From an uncultured Lentisphaeria bacterium (lineage in GTDB: Bacteria > Verrucomicrobiota > Lentisphaeria > Victivallales > Victivallaceae): a stretch of DNA of 7,552 nucleotides. The stretch spans positions 1 to 7,552 of the forward strand of contig CAIJKT010000071.1 in NCBI GenBank assembly GCA_903821255.1, read 5' to 3'. Positions 1-6,881 of this stretch are shown here, in pieces (the first letter of the stretch is position 1; the number at the start of each line of letters is the position of its first letter). The notes beneath the pieces are model-generated. The model was not told the origin of the DNA. It did not search any database and saw only the letters and a program-made list of their open reading frames with translations. Position numbers and translations under genes: made by a program.

Positions 1-50
1 AAAAAGGCAATATTGAAATCAGTAACGGTAAACAAAAGGAAGAAAAATAA
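1..50 (+). CDS. C-terminal tail of an upstream gene (partial, 5' end outside window)
   Basis: The third forward frame is open from the window edge and ends at a TAA at 48-50, giving the tail KGNIEISNGKQKEEK. That stop shares its last A with the ATG of the next gene (TAATG), an arrangement typical of translationally coupled operon genes. The ribosome binding site of the next gene would then lie inside this one. Fifteen residues are too few to identify the product. The first forward frame is also open here, to a stop at 55-57, so the choice of frame rests only on the tidy TAATG junction. Confidence 0.4.
   Translation, partial: KGNIEISNGKQKEEK
36..44 (+). promoter_or_regulatory. Ribosome binding site of the large glycosidase-like gene
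   Basis: An AAGGAAGAA purine stretch has its GGAAG core at 38-42, 7 bases before the ATG at 50. This spacing favours the ATG at 50 over the in-frame ATG at 59, three codons later, although both would leave a workable signal peptide. Confidence 0.6.
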
Positions 51-3000
51 TGGCTAAAATGTCAAAATACATACTGGTGATGATTTGCGGCATATCAACT
101 TTACTGACATACGGCGCAGATGCCGCATTGCCGTCTTATATCAGAATTCCCCTGATGACAAAACCGCCGCTGATAGACGGAAAAATCCAGGAAGGCGAAT
201 GGCGCGATGCGTCCGAAAGTTTCGGTGTGCTTCAGTTGGGAACAAATTCTCTGGCAGGGCGCGATGCGGTTTTTTTTATCGGCTACGATGCGAAAAATCT
301 CTATTTTGCCTGTAAAAGCGAACTGCCGCCGGCCGGCATGAATTTGCTGTCTCGCGTGAGGGAGCGGAATGGAAAAGTTTATGCCGATGATGCGGTGGAG
401 CTGATTATTATGCCCCCGCACAAAGAATATGTCTATCAGTTTATCTCAAACGCGCCCGGAACGTTTTTTGCGAAAAAATATTCTGTCAGCAGAGGCAGTG
501 TCTGCACAGCGGAGCCCAGGGAATGGGAGCCGAAAGCAGTGACGGCAAGTTCGCTCAAGGACGGGAACTGGGAAATTGAGGCGGTGATTCCCCTGGAAGA
601 TCTTGGCACAAAAGGACTTCCCTGCGACCAGGAATGGCATCTGCAAATGACGCGGGACTGGCGGCAGCCGGCGGAACAAACCCCGTGGAACAAGAGCGGA
701 AATTTTTGTAATCCCGACAGCATGGGTATCATGGTCATGGACAAAGATGCCCCGGCGGCGCATTTTAAAGGATTGGGCAAAGATTACAGGAAAGGTCTTT
801 TTGACATAGGTTTTTCCGCTTTTAATTCCACCGGTGCCGCCTGCGATGTCGAATGCGACGTCAGCATTGTTTCCGACGGTCCGCCGCGTGGACTGAACGC
901 AAAGGAGCGGATTGCGTCGGGGCAAAGCAAAGACTTTGATTTGAAATATTCTGAAAAAGCTGTTATTACCAGTGATCTTTCCGCAACCATAAAGGAATCA
1001 AAGTCCGGAAAACTGTTGATGCGCAGAAACTTCAAATTTGGCAGCAGCAAAGAAACAAGATGGGAAAATCCGGCTGCAAAAGAAAACGCGGACATGGATT
1101 TTGCTTATTATCCATACTATAAACTTATAAAGTGCCGGGTTGACATCTCGCTTGCAGGAGGCGAAATAGCTCAGGTTTCATTTCATGTAAAAGATCAGAA
1201 CGGCAAGATTATTGGCGAAACGATTGCCGGGCAGAAAATTAAAAATTATTATCGGGCGGAATGGGAACTTCCTGAACTTGCGGAAAACACTTATAAAGCG
1301 GTTTGTGAAATTGCGTTCAAAAATGGTGAAAAGAAAATACTGGGAAAGGAGTTTCTGGTAAAACACTTTCCATGGGAGCATAACCAGATCGGCCTGGAGA
1401 AGGTTATAGTTCCTCCGTTCAAGCCGCTGAAAACAGATAAAGCTAAAAGAGAAGTGAGCGCACTGATGACCGGTTACGGGATAAAAGGGCTTTTCTGGGA
1501 CCGTATCTATTCACAGGGGGAAAATATTCTGGACTCGCCCGTAAAATTAGTCATTAACGGCAAAGACACCTTGGAGGAAAAATCCTTTGAATTTATCAGC
1601 GTTGAAGACCATGCCGTAAATGCCCGGGCGATTGTCAGCGGCAACGGCCTTGAAATAAAAAGTAAACATGAGTATGACTACGACGGAATGTGCAAGGTAA
1701 CGCTCGACATTATTCCGGATGGTAAAATCGAAATAGAAAACGCATGGATAGATATCCCGTTGAAAAAATCAACGGCACGGCTTATGCACACCATGCACAA
1801 TACGATGAAAAACCATCCGGCAGATTTTATCCCGGAGGGAAACGGCGTTGTATGGGATAGTCGGATGGGGTATAAAAGCGATGAGATCAGAGGCAATTTC
1901 TGGCCGTACTTCTGGCTGGGAGACATCTATAAAGGTTTCTGCTGGTTTACCGCCAGCGACAAGGACTGGAGTCTTAATTATGAAAAGGCGGCGATACAAA
2001 TCATTAGAAAAGACGACAGCGTCATATTGAGAATAAATATTGTAAACAAGCCGTGTGTGTGGGATAAACCTTTCCAGTATGTAATGGGCTTCCAGCCGAC
2101 GCCGGTCAAGCCCAGAATGACCGGTTGGCGCCGCGTCTCCGAGCGGGTAAAATTTAAGACAGAGGGCAGTATTGCAATGGCGCTTCTGGCAGGGACATGC
2201 GTATGGGGTGCCGACGGAGCATACGATCCATGGCCTGCCGGAAAAGATTATTCGATGACAAGAAAACTTGCCCGGCCGGCAAGAAAGCAATCCGCCAAAA
2301 ACACATCTGACGTGGAGCCGTTCATAGAGAAACACTTCCCGAATGTTTCAAAGGAGCGCTATGATTTCGTTAAAAGGCACCTGATGCGCGGAAGAGACTG
2401 GGGCGCATTCTGCGACTTTTTTGTTCCGTATCTCAATCCGACAGCCTCCGAGATGTACTGGGATGAATATAAGGTTTACATGGACGAATGGTGGTATGGC
2501 AATTACCGGGAAAATGTCTCGGATGACTACAATACCGAGCCGTGCAGAAGTTACCAGGATATGCTTTTATACTATACCCGTGAACTCGTGCGCAACGGGA
2601 TGGACGGGCTGTATTATGATAATATCCGGGACAGGACCAGCTACGATACCACAACCGGCCCGGCATACGAATTGCCGGATGGGAAAATCCAGCCTTATTT
2701 CACCATATTCTCCGTCCGCGAACTTCTAAAGCGAACATATACCATGCTTTATCTTGAAAACAAAACTTTACTGGACAGCAGGCCGCTGCTGATGACTCAC
2801 ATGACCAATACCAATATTGTGCCATGCATGAGTTTTTCGACAATTTCACTGGATTTGGAAGCGAAATTCGGCCCCGCTGATTTTCAGGACAGATTCTCCG
2901 AGGGCTGGCTGCTCAGCACGACAATTGGCACCCAGACCGGTTGCGCTCCCGAAGTGCTGGTGCAAGTCACCGGCAATGAAAAGGATTTCGTGACAAGAAC

Positions 3001-3403
3001 ATTTCTTGCCGTAACCCTTGCATATGATTTACCGATAGTCCTGGATTGCGGAGGATTAACCGCGACATTCAGGAAAACATGGGAGTTAATCAGGAATTTC
3101 GGTTACGGTTCAGAAGAAGTTACCGTATATCCGTGCTGGGACAGGAATAATCCGTTGCAAGTCATAACCCCAAATACCAGATGCACGTTGTATTTGAATT
3201 CGAAAAAACATGAAGCCGTTATTGTGGTTGCTGATTTCGGGAATGGCGGGAAATCGATTGTTGACATTTCTAACATCGGGTTCAAACCTGCGACAGTCAG
3301 TGATCTTGAAATTAAAAAATCGTTAGAGATGACTGGAAACAGGATTGAGATAGAACTCAAAAAGCATGATTTTAAGATTTTAATTCTAAAAGAAAGAGAA
3401 TGA
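50..3403 (+). CDS. Secreted multidomain glycoside hydrolase-like protein (CBM9-like + DUF6067/GH123-like)
   Basis: Probable extracytoplasmic glycan-degrading enzyme. Residues 1-25 form a signal peptide with a likely cut after A23-D24-A25. Residues about 27-235 resemble a family 9 carbohydrate-binding (DOMON-like) domain, with the L41-I-D-G-x4-G-E-W51 and D113-D-A-V-E117 signatures. Residues about 240-440 look like two beta-sandwich segments. P441-W-E-H-N-Q-I-G448, V454-P-P-F457 and the aromatic stretch F617-W-P-Y-F-W-L-G-D with C631-W-F-T-A-S-D-K640 match the DUF6067/GH123 N-terminal style. Residues about 710-1030 look like a TIM barrel, with acidic candidates W804-D-E806, M811-D-E813 and G853-L-Y-Y-D-N858. 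The last 80 or so residues form a beta-rich cap. GH123 enzymes act on N-acetylgalactosaminides using an Asp-Glu pair; assigning that pair or substrate here is inference. The downstream gene starts 3 bases after the stop, so the two are probably co-transcribed. Confidence is good for the class and low for the substrate. Confidence 0.8.
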   Translation: MAKMSKYILVMICGISTLLTYGADAALPSYIRIPLMTKPPLIDGKIQEGEWRDASESFGVLQLGTNSLAGRDAVFFIGYDAKNLYFACKSELPPAGMNLLSRVRERNGKVYADDAVELIIMPPHKEYVYQFISNAPGTFFAKKYSVSRGSVCTAEPREWEPKAVTASSLKDGNWEIEAVIPLEDLGTKGLPCDQEWHLQMTRDWRQPAEQTPWNKSGNFCNPDSMGIMVMDKDAPAAHFKGLGKDYRKGLFDIGFSAFNSTGAACDVECDVSIVSDGPPRGLNAKERIASGQSKDFDLKYSEKAVITSDLSATIKESKSGKLLMRRNFKFGSSKETRWENPAAKENADMDFAYYPYYKLIKCRVDISLAGGEIAQVSFHVKDQNGKIIGETIAGQKIKNYYRAEWELPELAENTYKAVCEIAFKNGEKKILGKEFLVKHFPWEHNQIGLEKVIVPPFKPLKTDKAKREVSALMTGYGIKGLFWDRIYSQGENILDSPVKLVINGKDTLEEKSFEFISVEDHAVNARAIVSGNGLEIKSKHEYDYDGMCKVTLDIIPDGKIEIENAWIDIPLKKSTARLMHTMHNTMKNHPADFIPEGNGVVWDSRMGYKSDEIRGNFWPYFWLGDIYKGFCWFTASDKDWSLNYEKAAIQIIRKDDSVILRINIVNKPCVWDKPFQYVMGFQPTPVKPRMTGWRRVSERVKFKTEGSIAMALLAGTCVWGADGAYDPWPAGKDYSMTRKLARPARKQSAKNTSDVEPFIEKHFPNVSKERYDFVKRHLMRGRDWGAFCDFFVPYLNPTASEMYWDEYKVYMDEWWYGNYRENVSDDYNTEPCRSYQDMLLYYTRELVRNGMDGLYYDNIRDRTSYDTTTGPAYELPDGKIQPYFTIFSVRELLKRTYTMLYLENKTLLDSRPLLMTHMTNTNIVPCMSFSTISLDLEAKFGPADFQDRFSEGWLLSTTIGTQTGCAPEVLVQVTGNEKDFVTRTFLAVTLAYDLPIVLDCGGLTATFRKTWELIRNFGYGSEEVTVYPCWDRNNPLQVITPNTRCTLYLNSKKHEAVIVVADFGNGGKSIVDISNIGFKPATVSDLEIKKSLEMTGNRIEIELKKHDFKILILKERE

Positions 3404-3406
3404 AAC

Positions 3407-4246
3407 ATGAAAAAGCTGATTACTTGTATCTGTTTTCTGACAGCAGTCATAGTTGCGGGAGGCATGGACACGTCTTACCCGGATTCAGTCGAAGTGAGTT
3501 GCGGAAAACTTGAGGTCAGGCTTGGCGCTGCCACATTCTGGAACATGAACCGGGTTATATACGACAAACTTCCTGTAAGCGCAGATTTGAGCGGCGCTTA
3601 CTGGGGAACTGTTTTTGAGTTCCCGGAAATCGGATTTATCGGGTCCGGACACAAGGAAAAAAATCTATCGGAAACCGTGCTCAGGATAAAAATGTACGCC
3701 GAGGATAAATATCTTTTCCCCGAAGACGCCGCAAAGTCAGGAAAAATAAAATGCGCTGAATTTAAAATGGAGAAGCAGGCGCAGGTTCAGGATATTGTTT
3801 TCAACTACAGCCTGGTCATAAAAAATGACCAGTTAATCGAAAGTTGCACGATGAAAGCCTCAAAAGACGTTCCGCTGAAGCTCATGTATAATTTCATGCA
3901 TCCGTGGTCTGAAAAAATGACGGATTATTATATTCAGGTTAATGATAACGAAGTTAAGCAGGGAGAATTTAAGACCAATGAGAAATTCCCACATCAAGGT
4001 AAATTTAAGTGGGTGTCTGTTTATGATAAAAATATCCAGACAGGCATAGTCTCAAAAGCGACCGGAGATGATATCAGTTGTTTTCTGTGGGATAGAAAAT
4101 ACTATAAAAAAGTTTATCTTTGTTCTTTTTTTAGGAAAACAATGAATGCCGGACAAGAAGTAACTTACCAGATGACCACCGATTTCTTTAAATCTGTTCC
4201 AGCAGATTGGCTAAAAACAGCAAAAGAAACAGCCAATAAACTTTAA
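3407..4246 (+). CDS. Exported protein of unknown function, partner of the GH123-like protein
   Basis: No firm family is recognised. Residues 1-19 (MKK, then a hydrophobic run ending VAGG) form a plausible signal peptidase I signal. C7 and C9 do not fit a lipobox, so it is probably a soluble exported protein. The rest is rich in alternating hydrophobic strands with no further membrane segment, suggesting a beta-sandwich. G79-S-G-H82 and M160-Y-N-F-M-H-P-W-S168 are the most motif-like stretches, each with a histidine. They recall small galactose-mutarotase-like proteins found beside glycosidases, but this is a hunch from pattern only. The gene starts 3 bases after the previous stop, with a weak purine-rich site (AGAAAGAGA, 3391-3399) lying within the end of that gene, so translation is probably coupled. 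Composition is AT-rich like its neighbour. It may be a sugar-binding or carbohydrate-modifying accessory of the preceding enzyme. Confidence 0.75.
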   Translation: MKKLITCICFLTAVIVAGGMDTSYPDSVEVSCGKLEVRLGAATFWNMNRVIYDKLPVSADLSGAYWGTVFEFPEIGFIGSGHKEKNLSETVLRIKMYAEDKYLFPEDAAKSGKIKCAEFKMEKQAQVQDIVFNYSLVIKNDQLIESCTMKASKDVPLKLMYNFMHPWSEKMTDYYIQVNDNEVKQGEFKTNEKFPHQGKFKWVSVYDKNIQTGIVSKATGDDISCFLWDRKYYKKVYLCSFFRKTMNAGQEVTYQMTTDFFKSVPADWLKTAKETANKL

Positions 4247-4253
4247 TCACACT

Positions 4254-4280
4254 AACCTGAATTATTCCTAAACAGGTTTT
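4254..4280 (+). terminator. Possible weak terminator after the plus-strand genes
   Basis: A perfect 6-base stem, AACCTG/CAGGTT, with a 13-base loop lies 8 bases after the stop at 4246. It ends in a TTTT run, two bases of which belong to the stem. The stem is short, the loop long and the T-run brief, so this is a weak candidate. Confidence 0.25.
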
Positions 4281-4336
4281 CCGGCTGCTTTGACCACCAA
4301 ATAATTGCCGGTGCCATTCCGGTAGCCGCATTGTTT

Positions 4337-4397
4337 AAAAAATCAGAGTCATGGAGGCCGTAAATCCGGAATCCGGGCAATGTCCGGAAAGTCTGAT
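4337..4397 (-). terminator. Possible terminator of the minus-strand operon
   Basis: Read on the minus strand, ATCAGA (4397-4392) pairs with TCTGAT (4347-4342), which runs directly into a six-base T tract (4342-4337). Inside the loop, TCCGGA at 4388-4383 and 4370-4365 can form a second stem. This lies about 50-110 bases beyond the hydrolase stop codon. The T-run placement is good, but the 44-base interior makes the outer stem weak, so it stays a candidate. Confidence 0.3.
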
Positions 4398-4439
4398 CCC
4401 GAAATACTTGACCGCCTTATTTTTTATACGGTGAATAAC

Positions 4440-4457
4440 TGATTTAAGCTTAAATCA
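4440..4457. repeat. 18-base perfect palindrome at the 3' end of the alpha/beta hydrolase gene
   Basis: TGATTTAAGCTTAAATCA reads identically on both strands and includes the TAA stop (4452-4450, minus strand) and the codon before it. A second inverted repeat, AAATCATT/AATGATTT with a 2-base gap (4452-4469), overlaps it. It could be a dyad binding site, part of an RNA end structure, or chance in AT-rich sequence. No long T-run follows on either strand. Confidence 0.5.
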
Positions 4458-5229
4458 TTGAAATGATTTTGGGGAAACTGATTGATTCCGTCAACGGCGA
4501 ATCATGATTGCCGCCGGGAATCTCGAAATACGAAAAGTTTTTTTGTCCCGCCAGATTATCAGCCAGTGCGCGGGCTTGCTCCACGGGGATCAGTTGATCC
4601 GCGCCGCCATGTGAAAAGAATACCGGCATCTTCAGCCGGGCGGCATTGTCCAGTGCGGAATGCCGCCGGTAAAGCTCCGGCTGCTGCTCAGGCGTTCCGC
4701 CGTAGGCAATCCGGATCGCCTCACCGATTTCCTGAATTACCGGCATCTGCTGTCGCACGCACCAGTTATAATATGAAGCCAGATCGGTTGCGGCACCGCG
4801 GGCAACCACGCCGCTGACATCTTCCGGATGCAAAACGGCATAAATCAGGTTGCTGGTTCCACCCATCGAGCCGGAGGCGAAAATGATCTTTTTCATGCCA
4901 TATTCGCGGCGCAGCCACTCAACGAGGTCGTGCATATCCGCAACCGCCGCCGGTCCCATCCAGGCATTATCCCGGAGATTAACCGTTAAAATACCCGCGC
5001 CGGTTTGACGGAACACCGGAAGCCAAAGCTCCCGGATATCCTGTCGGGCGTATAACTGGTCGCCATGCGAACCATGTCCGTGAATAACGACTATCCACAG
5101 TTCCCGATTTTCTCCGGGCAATGCCAATGCCCAGTCCGCATGTTCATCGGCATCGCTGATATAATTCAGACGTCCGGTTCCTTCCGGCAGATATTCTCCG
5201 GCAGCCTTCTGATAATCAATGATTTTCAT
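4450..5229 (-). CDS. Cytoplasmic alpha/beta hydrolase (S9/esterase-like)
   Basis: Serine hydrolase of the alpha/beta fold, likely an esterase, lactonase or acyl hydrolase acting on a small cytoplasmic substrate; there is no signal peptide. The oxyanion region is H50-G-H-G-S-H-G-D57. The nucleophile is S121 in S119-G-S-M-G-G124, where the usual first glycine of GxSxG is serine. The acid is D211 in G208-G-A-D-Q-L-I-P215, and the histidine is H242 in G239-G-N-H-D243. The triad is therefore complete and in order. At 259 residues it is a compact single domain with a short cap around 150-190. Its ATG overlaps the stop of the amidohydrolase gene by 4 bases (ATGA, 5229-5226), with no clear ribosome binding site before it. 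Translation therefore probably depends on ribosomes finishing the upstream gene. It is the last gene of the minus-strand operon. The fold is sure; the substrate is unknown. Confidence 0.85.
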   Translation of the reverse strand: MKIIDYQKAAGEYLPEGTGRLNYISDADEHADWALALPGENRELWIVVIHGHGSHGDQLYARQDIRELWLPVFRQTGAGILTVNLRDNAWMGPAAVADMHDLVEWLRREYGMKKIIFASGSMGGTSNLIYAVLHPEDVSGVVARGAATDLASYYNWCVRQQMPVIQEIGEAIRIAYGGTPEQQPELYRRHSALDNAARLKMPVFFSHGGADQLIPVEQARALADNLAGQKNFSYFEIPGGNHDSPLTESISFPKIISMI

Positions 5230-6836
5230 ATTTTTGAACGCCCGGCAAGTTTTTCGAAGGTTAATCCAAGTCCGGGAATAAGCTGTTTGTCCGGGACCGG
5301 CATGGACAGATAACGCCCCAGCTCCCAGGCTTGATCGTGCGCCCCGGTATCCGAACCGAACACAACGCGGCCATTGCCGACGATCTTCATGGATTGCTCA
5401 AACGGGCGAGGTGTGCAGAAACTGCCGCAGAACTCCAGAAAGACGTTGGGATTCTCCAGCGCCAGCGTTTCGGCTTCGAGCCGTCCGCGGGTGCCGCCGC
5501 CGGAATGTCCGAGCAGAAAATTTGCGCCGGGATACTTTTTGACGATATCCTTGAGCATGACCGGGGAATTATATGAATCGTCCCAGGTGTGCAGCAGGAT
5601 TGGCAGGCGATGTTTGTCGGCATATTTCCAGACGGCTTCATATCTGCCGTCCGTGACCGGTATCCGCCAGTAGCCGGCCAGAATTTTAAAGCCAATGAAG
5701 AAGCCGCGTTTAAAAAAGCCGTCCAGTTCCGCCGTCAGTTCTTTTTCATACATCGGATTGAACGACAGATAACCGAGGATGCGCTTTGAATATTTCATCA
5801 ATTGCTTTTCGGCAAAATGATTGCCTTCGACGGCATCGCCGAAAAGCGCGGTTTCGGCGGAAATAACGGTCTTTTCAATCCCCAGACGGTCCATCTGGTC
5901 AACCATGATTTCAGCATATTCCGGAAATTCGATATCGCGGATATACCAGCCGCGATGCGTCGGCCCGGTGTGTCCGTGCGCGTCGATGACTTTTACGCCT
6001 TGCAGCGGCAAGCCGTTCCGGCAGGTCTGCCACAGCGTTTTTTGCTTTACAAGTTCCGGTTCCGCCGCCAGTTTCTGTTTGAGCGGTTTAAGTTTGAGCA
6101 GGCGTTCGATATTGCCGTGAGCGATCAGCCTGCGCTGTTTATCCGGTATCTGGTAATGCGCCAGCGCCGCGACCGCCGCGCCGTAATGCGACTTATAGCC
6201 GATGCCGAACAGGAGCCGTTCAGCGCCGAATTCATCAATTATCAGATTGGCGGTATCGCGCATGTGAAGCCAGGAGATGTCGACATGAATATTTTTCTGC
6301 CGCCACATGGCATCGATCAGACTACCGAATCCAGGCCACATTTTCTGGGCAAAGACAAAAGACATTTTCGGGAATTTTCCCGCCAGGGCGGTGAAATCGC
6401 GGATATCGTTATCCGACCCCGATCTGCAATCCCACACCACCACCGGCTCATATTTCGCCAGTTCGGCAAAAATCCGCGCCAACTGGAGTACCGGGAATCT
6501 GGACACCTCCGGAAAAATACGAATGGCCCGGACTCTGCCGGAACTGAAATTCTCTTTCAAGAAGTCCAGTACGCCTTTCTCGTAATAACAGGAAGGCGAA
6601 ACGGCAAAGGCGGGAATCAGCCGTTCGGCACAGCCGGATTCGGCAATTTCCCTGAGCAGACGGCGATTGCCCCATGTCGGATTCAAGTCCCTGGCTTCCA
6701 CATGGGTCACCAGAGACCGGTCAATCCCCAGATAATCCAAATGCTTGACAAAAGAAACGGCGGCCGGGAACTCCGCTTCTTCATAAGCGCCGCGCCCGAT
6801 CAAACCGTTAACGTTAAACAGCGGAATGGCATCCAT
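5226..6836 (-). CDS. Tandem amidohydrolase (COG2159/Amidohydro_2): degenerate N-domain fused to intact C-domain
   Basis: A 536-residue cytoplasmic protein of two amidohydrolase TIM barrels, about 1-250 and 281-535; the family usually has one domain of 250-350 residues. The C-domain keeps the metal site: H287-G-H289 in V283-I-D-A-H-G-H, H416 in L414-L-H-T, H444 in L441-L-G-H-S-G-G and D496 in V492-F-G-S-D. The N-domain follows the same plan but has N8-V-N10 for HxH, F162-A-Q for the G-H position, and L209-F-G-I-G213 for the F-G-S-D position, so it should not bind metal the same way. Both halves carry the 'MDRLGI/LDYLGI' helix and end in the R-L-L-x-G-N-like or E-K-L-A-G pattern. Amidohydro_2 members hydrolyse lactones or decarboxylate; a sugar lactone fits the neighbours but is inferred. 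The start is supported by GAGGA at 6847-6843. The gene lies 45 bases after the isomerase gene and overlaps the hydrolase gene by 4. Confidence 0.85.
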   Translation of the reverse strand: MDAIPLFNVNGLIGRGAYEEAEFPAAVSFVKHLDYLGIDRSLVTHVEARDLNPTWGNRRLLREIAESGCAERLIPAFAVSPSCYYEKGVLDFLKENFSSGRVRAIRIFPEVSRFPVLQLARIFAELAKYEPVVVWDCRSGSDNDIRDFTALAGKFPKMSFVFAQKMWPGFGSLIDAMWRQKNIHVDISWLHMRDTANLIIDEFGAERLLFGIGYKSHYGAAVAALAHYQIPDKQRRLIAHGNIERLLKLKPLKQKLAAEPELVKQKTLWQTCRNGLPLQGVKVIDAHGHTGPTHRGWYIRDIEFPEYAEIMVDQMDRLGIEKTVISAETALFGDAVEGNHFAEKQLMKYSKRILGYLSFNPMYEKELTAELDGFFKRGFFIGFKILAGYWRIPVTDGRYEAVWKYADKHRLPILLHTWDDSYNSPVMLKDIVKKYPGANFLLGHSGGGTRGRLEAETLALENPNVFLEFCGSFCTPRPFEQSMKIVGNGRVVFGSDTGAHDQAWELGRYLSMPVPDKQLIPGLGLTFEKLAGRSKI

Positions 6837-6842
6837 AGTTTT

Positions 6843-6847
6843 TCCTC
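6843..6847 (-). promoter_or_regulatory. Ribosome binding site of the tandem amidohydrolase gene
   Basis: GAGGA on the minus strand, within TGAGGAAAAAC, lies 6 bases before the ATG at 6836. It is the strongest Shine-Dalgarno match among the complete minus-strand genes and settles the start. Confidence 0.65.
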
Positions 6848-6881
6848 ACATTAGTGCCGCAAATAAACTTATCCCGGCAAA

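Larger units (their letters stand above)
4247..4449. other. Convergent intergenic region without a gene
   Basis: This stretch separates the ends of two converging gene groups. I find no coding frame with a credible start and no RNA gene. It holds several short inverted repeats: AACCTG/CAGGTT (4254-4278), TGCCGG/CCGGTA with a 7-base loop and one G-T pair (4306-4324), TCCGGA/TCCGGA with a 12-base loop (4365-4388) nested inside ATCAGA/TCTGAT (4342-4397), and the left part of an 18-base palindrome (4440-4457). The density of stems suits a two-way termination zone. Confidence 0.6.

Noticed and set aside
1769..2335. A 188-codon open frame on the minus strand within the glycosidase-like gene
   Set aside because: It lies fully inside a gene with strong domain signatures, and its translation shows no recognisable motif.
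3407..3433. A lipoprotein signal in the 279-residue protein, because of cysteines at residues 7 and 9
   Set aside because: The cysteines lie within the hydrophobic segment, too close to the N-terminus and without a lipobox, so a type I signal peptide fits better.
4306..4324. The TGCCGG/CCGGTA hairpin as a stand-alone terminator
   Set aside because: No T-run follows on the plus strand, and only a broken ATTATTT follows on the minus strand, so it is listed only as part of the intergenic region.
5802..6854. A 350-codon open frame on the plus strand opposite the tandem amidohydrolase gene
   Set aside because: It runs in exact codon register with the real gene on the other strand. Sense genes that rarely use TTA, CTA and TCA codons leave such antisense frames open. 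The translation is arginine- and phenylalanine-rich without domain motifs, while the minus strand shows clear amidohydrolase motifs.
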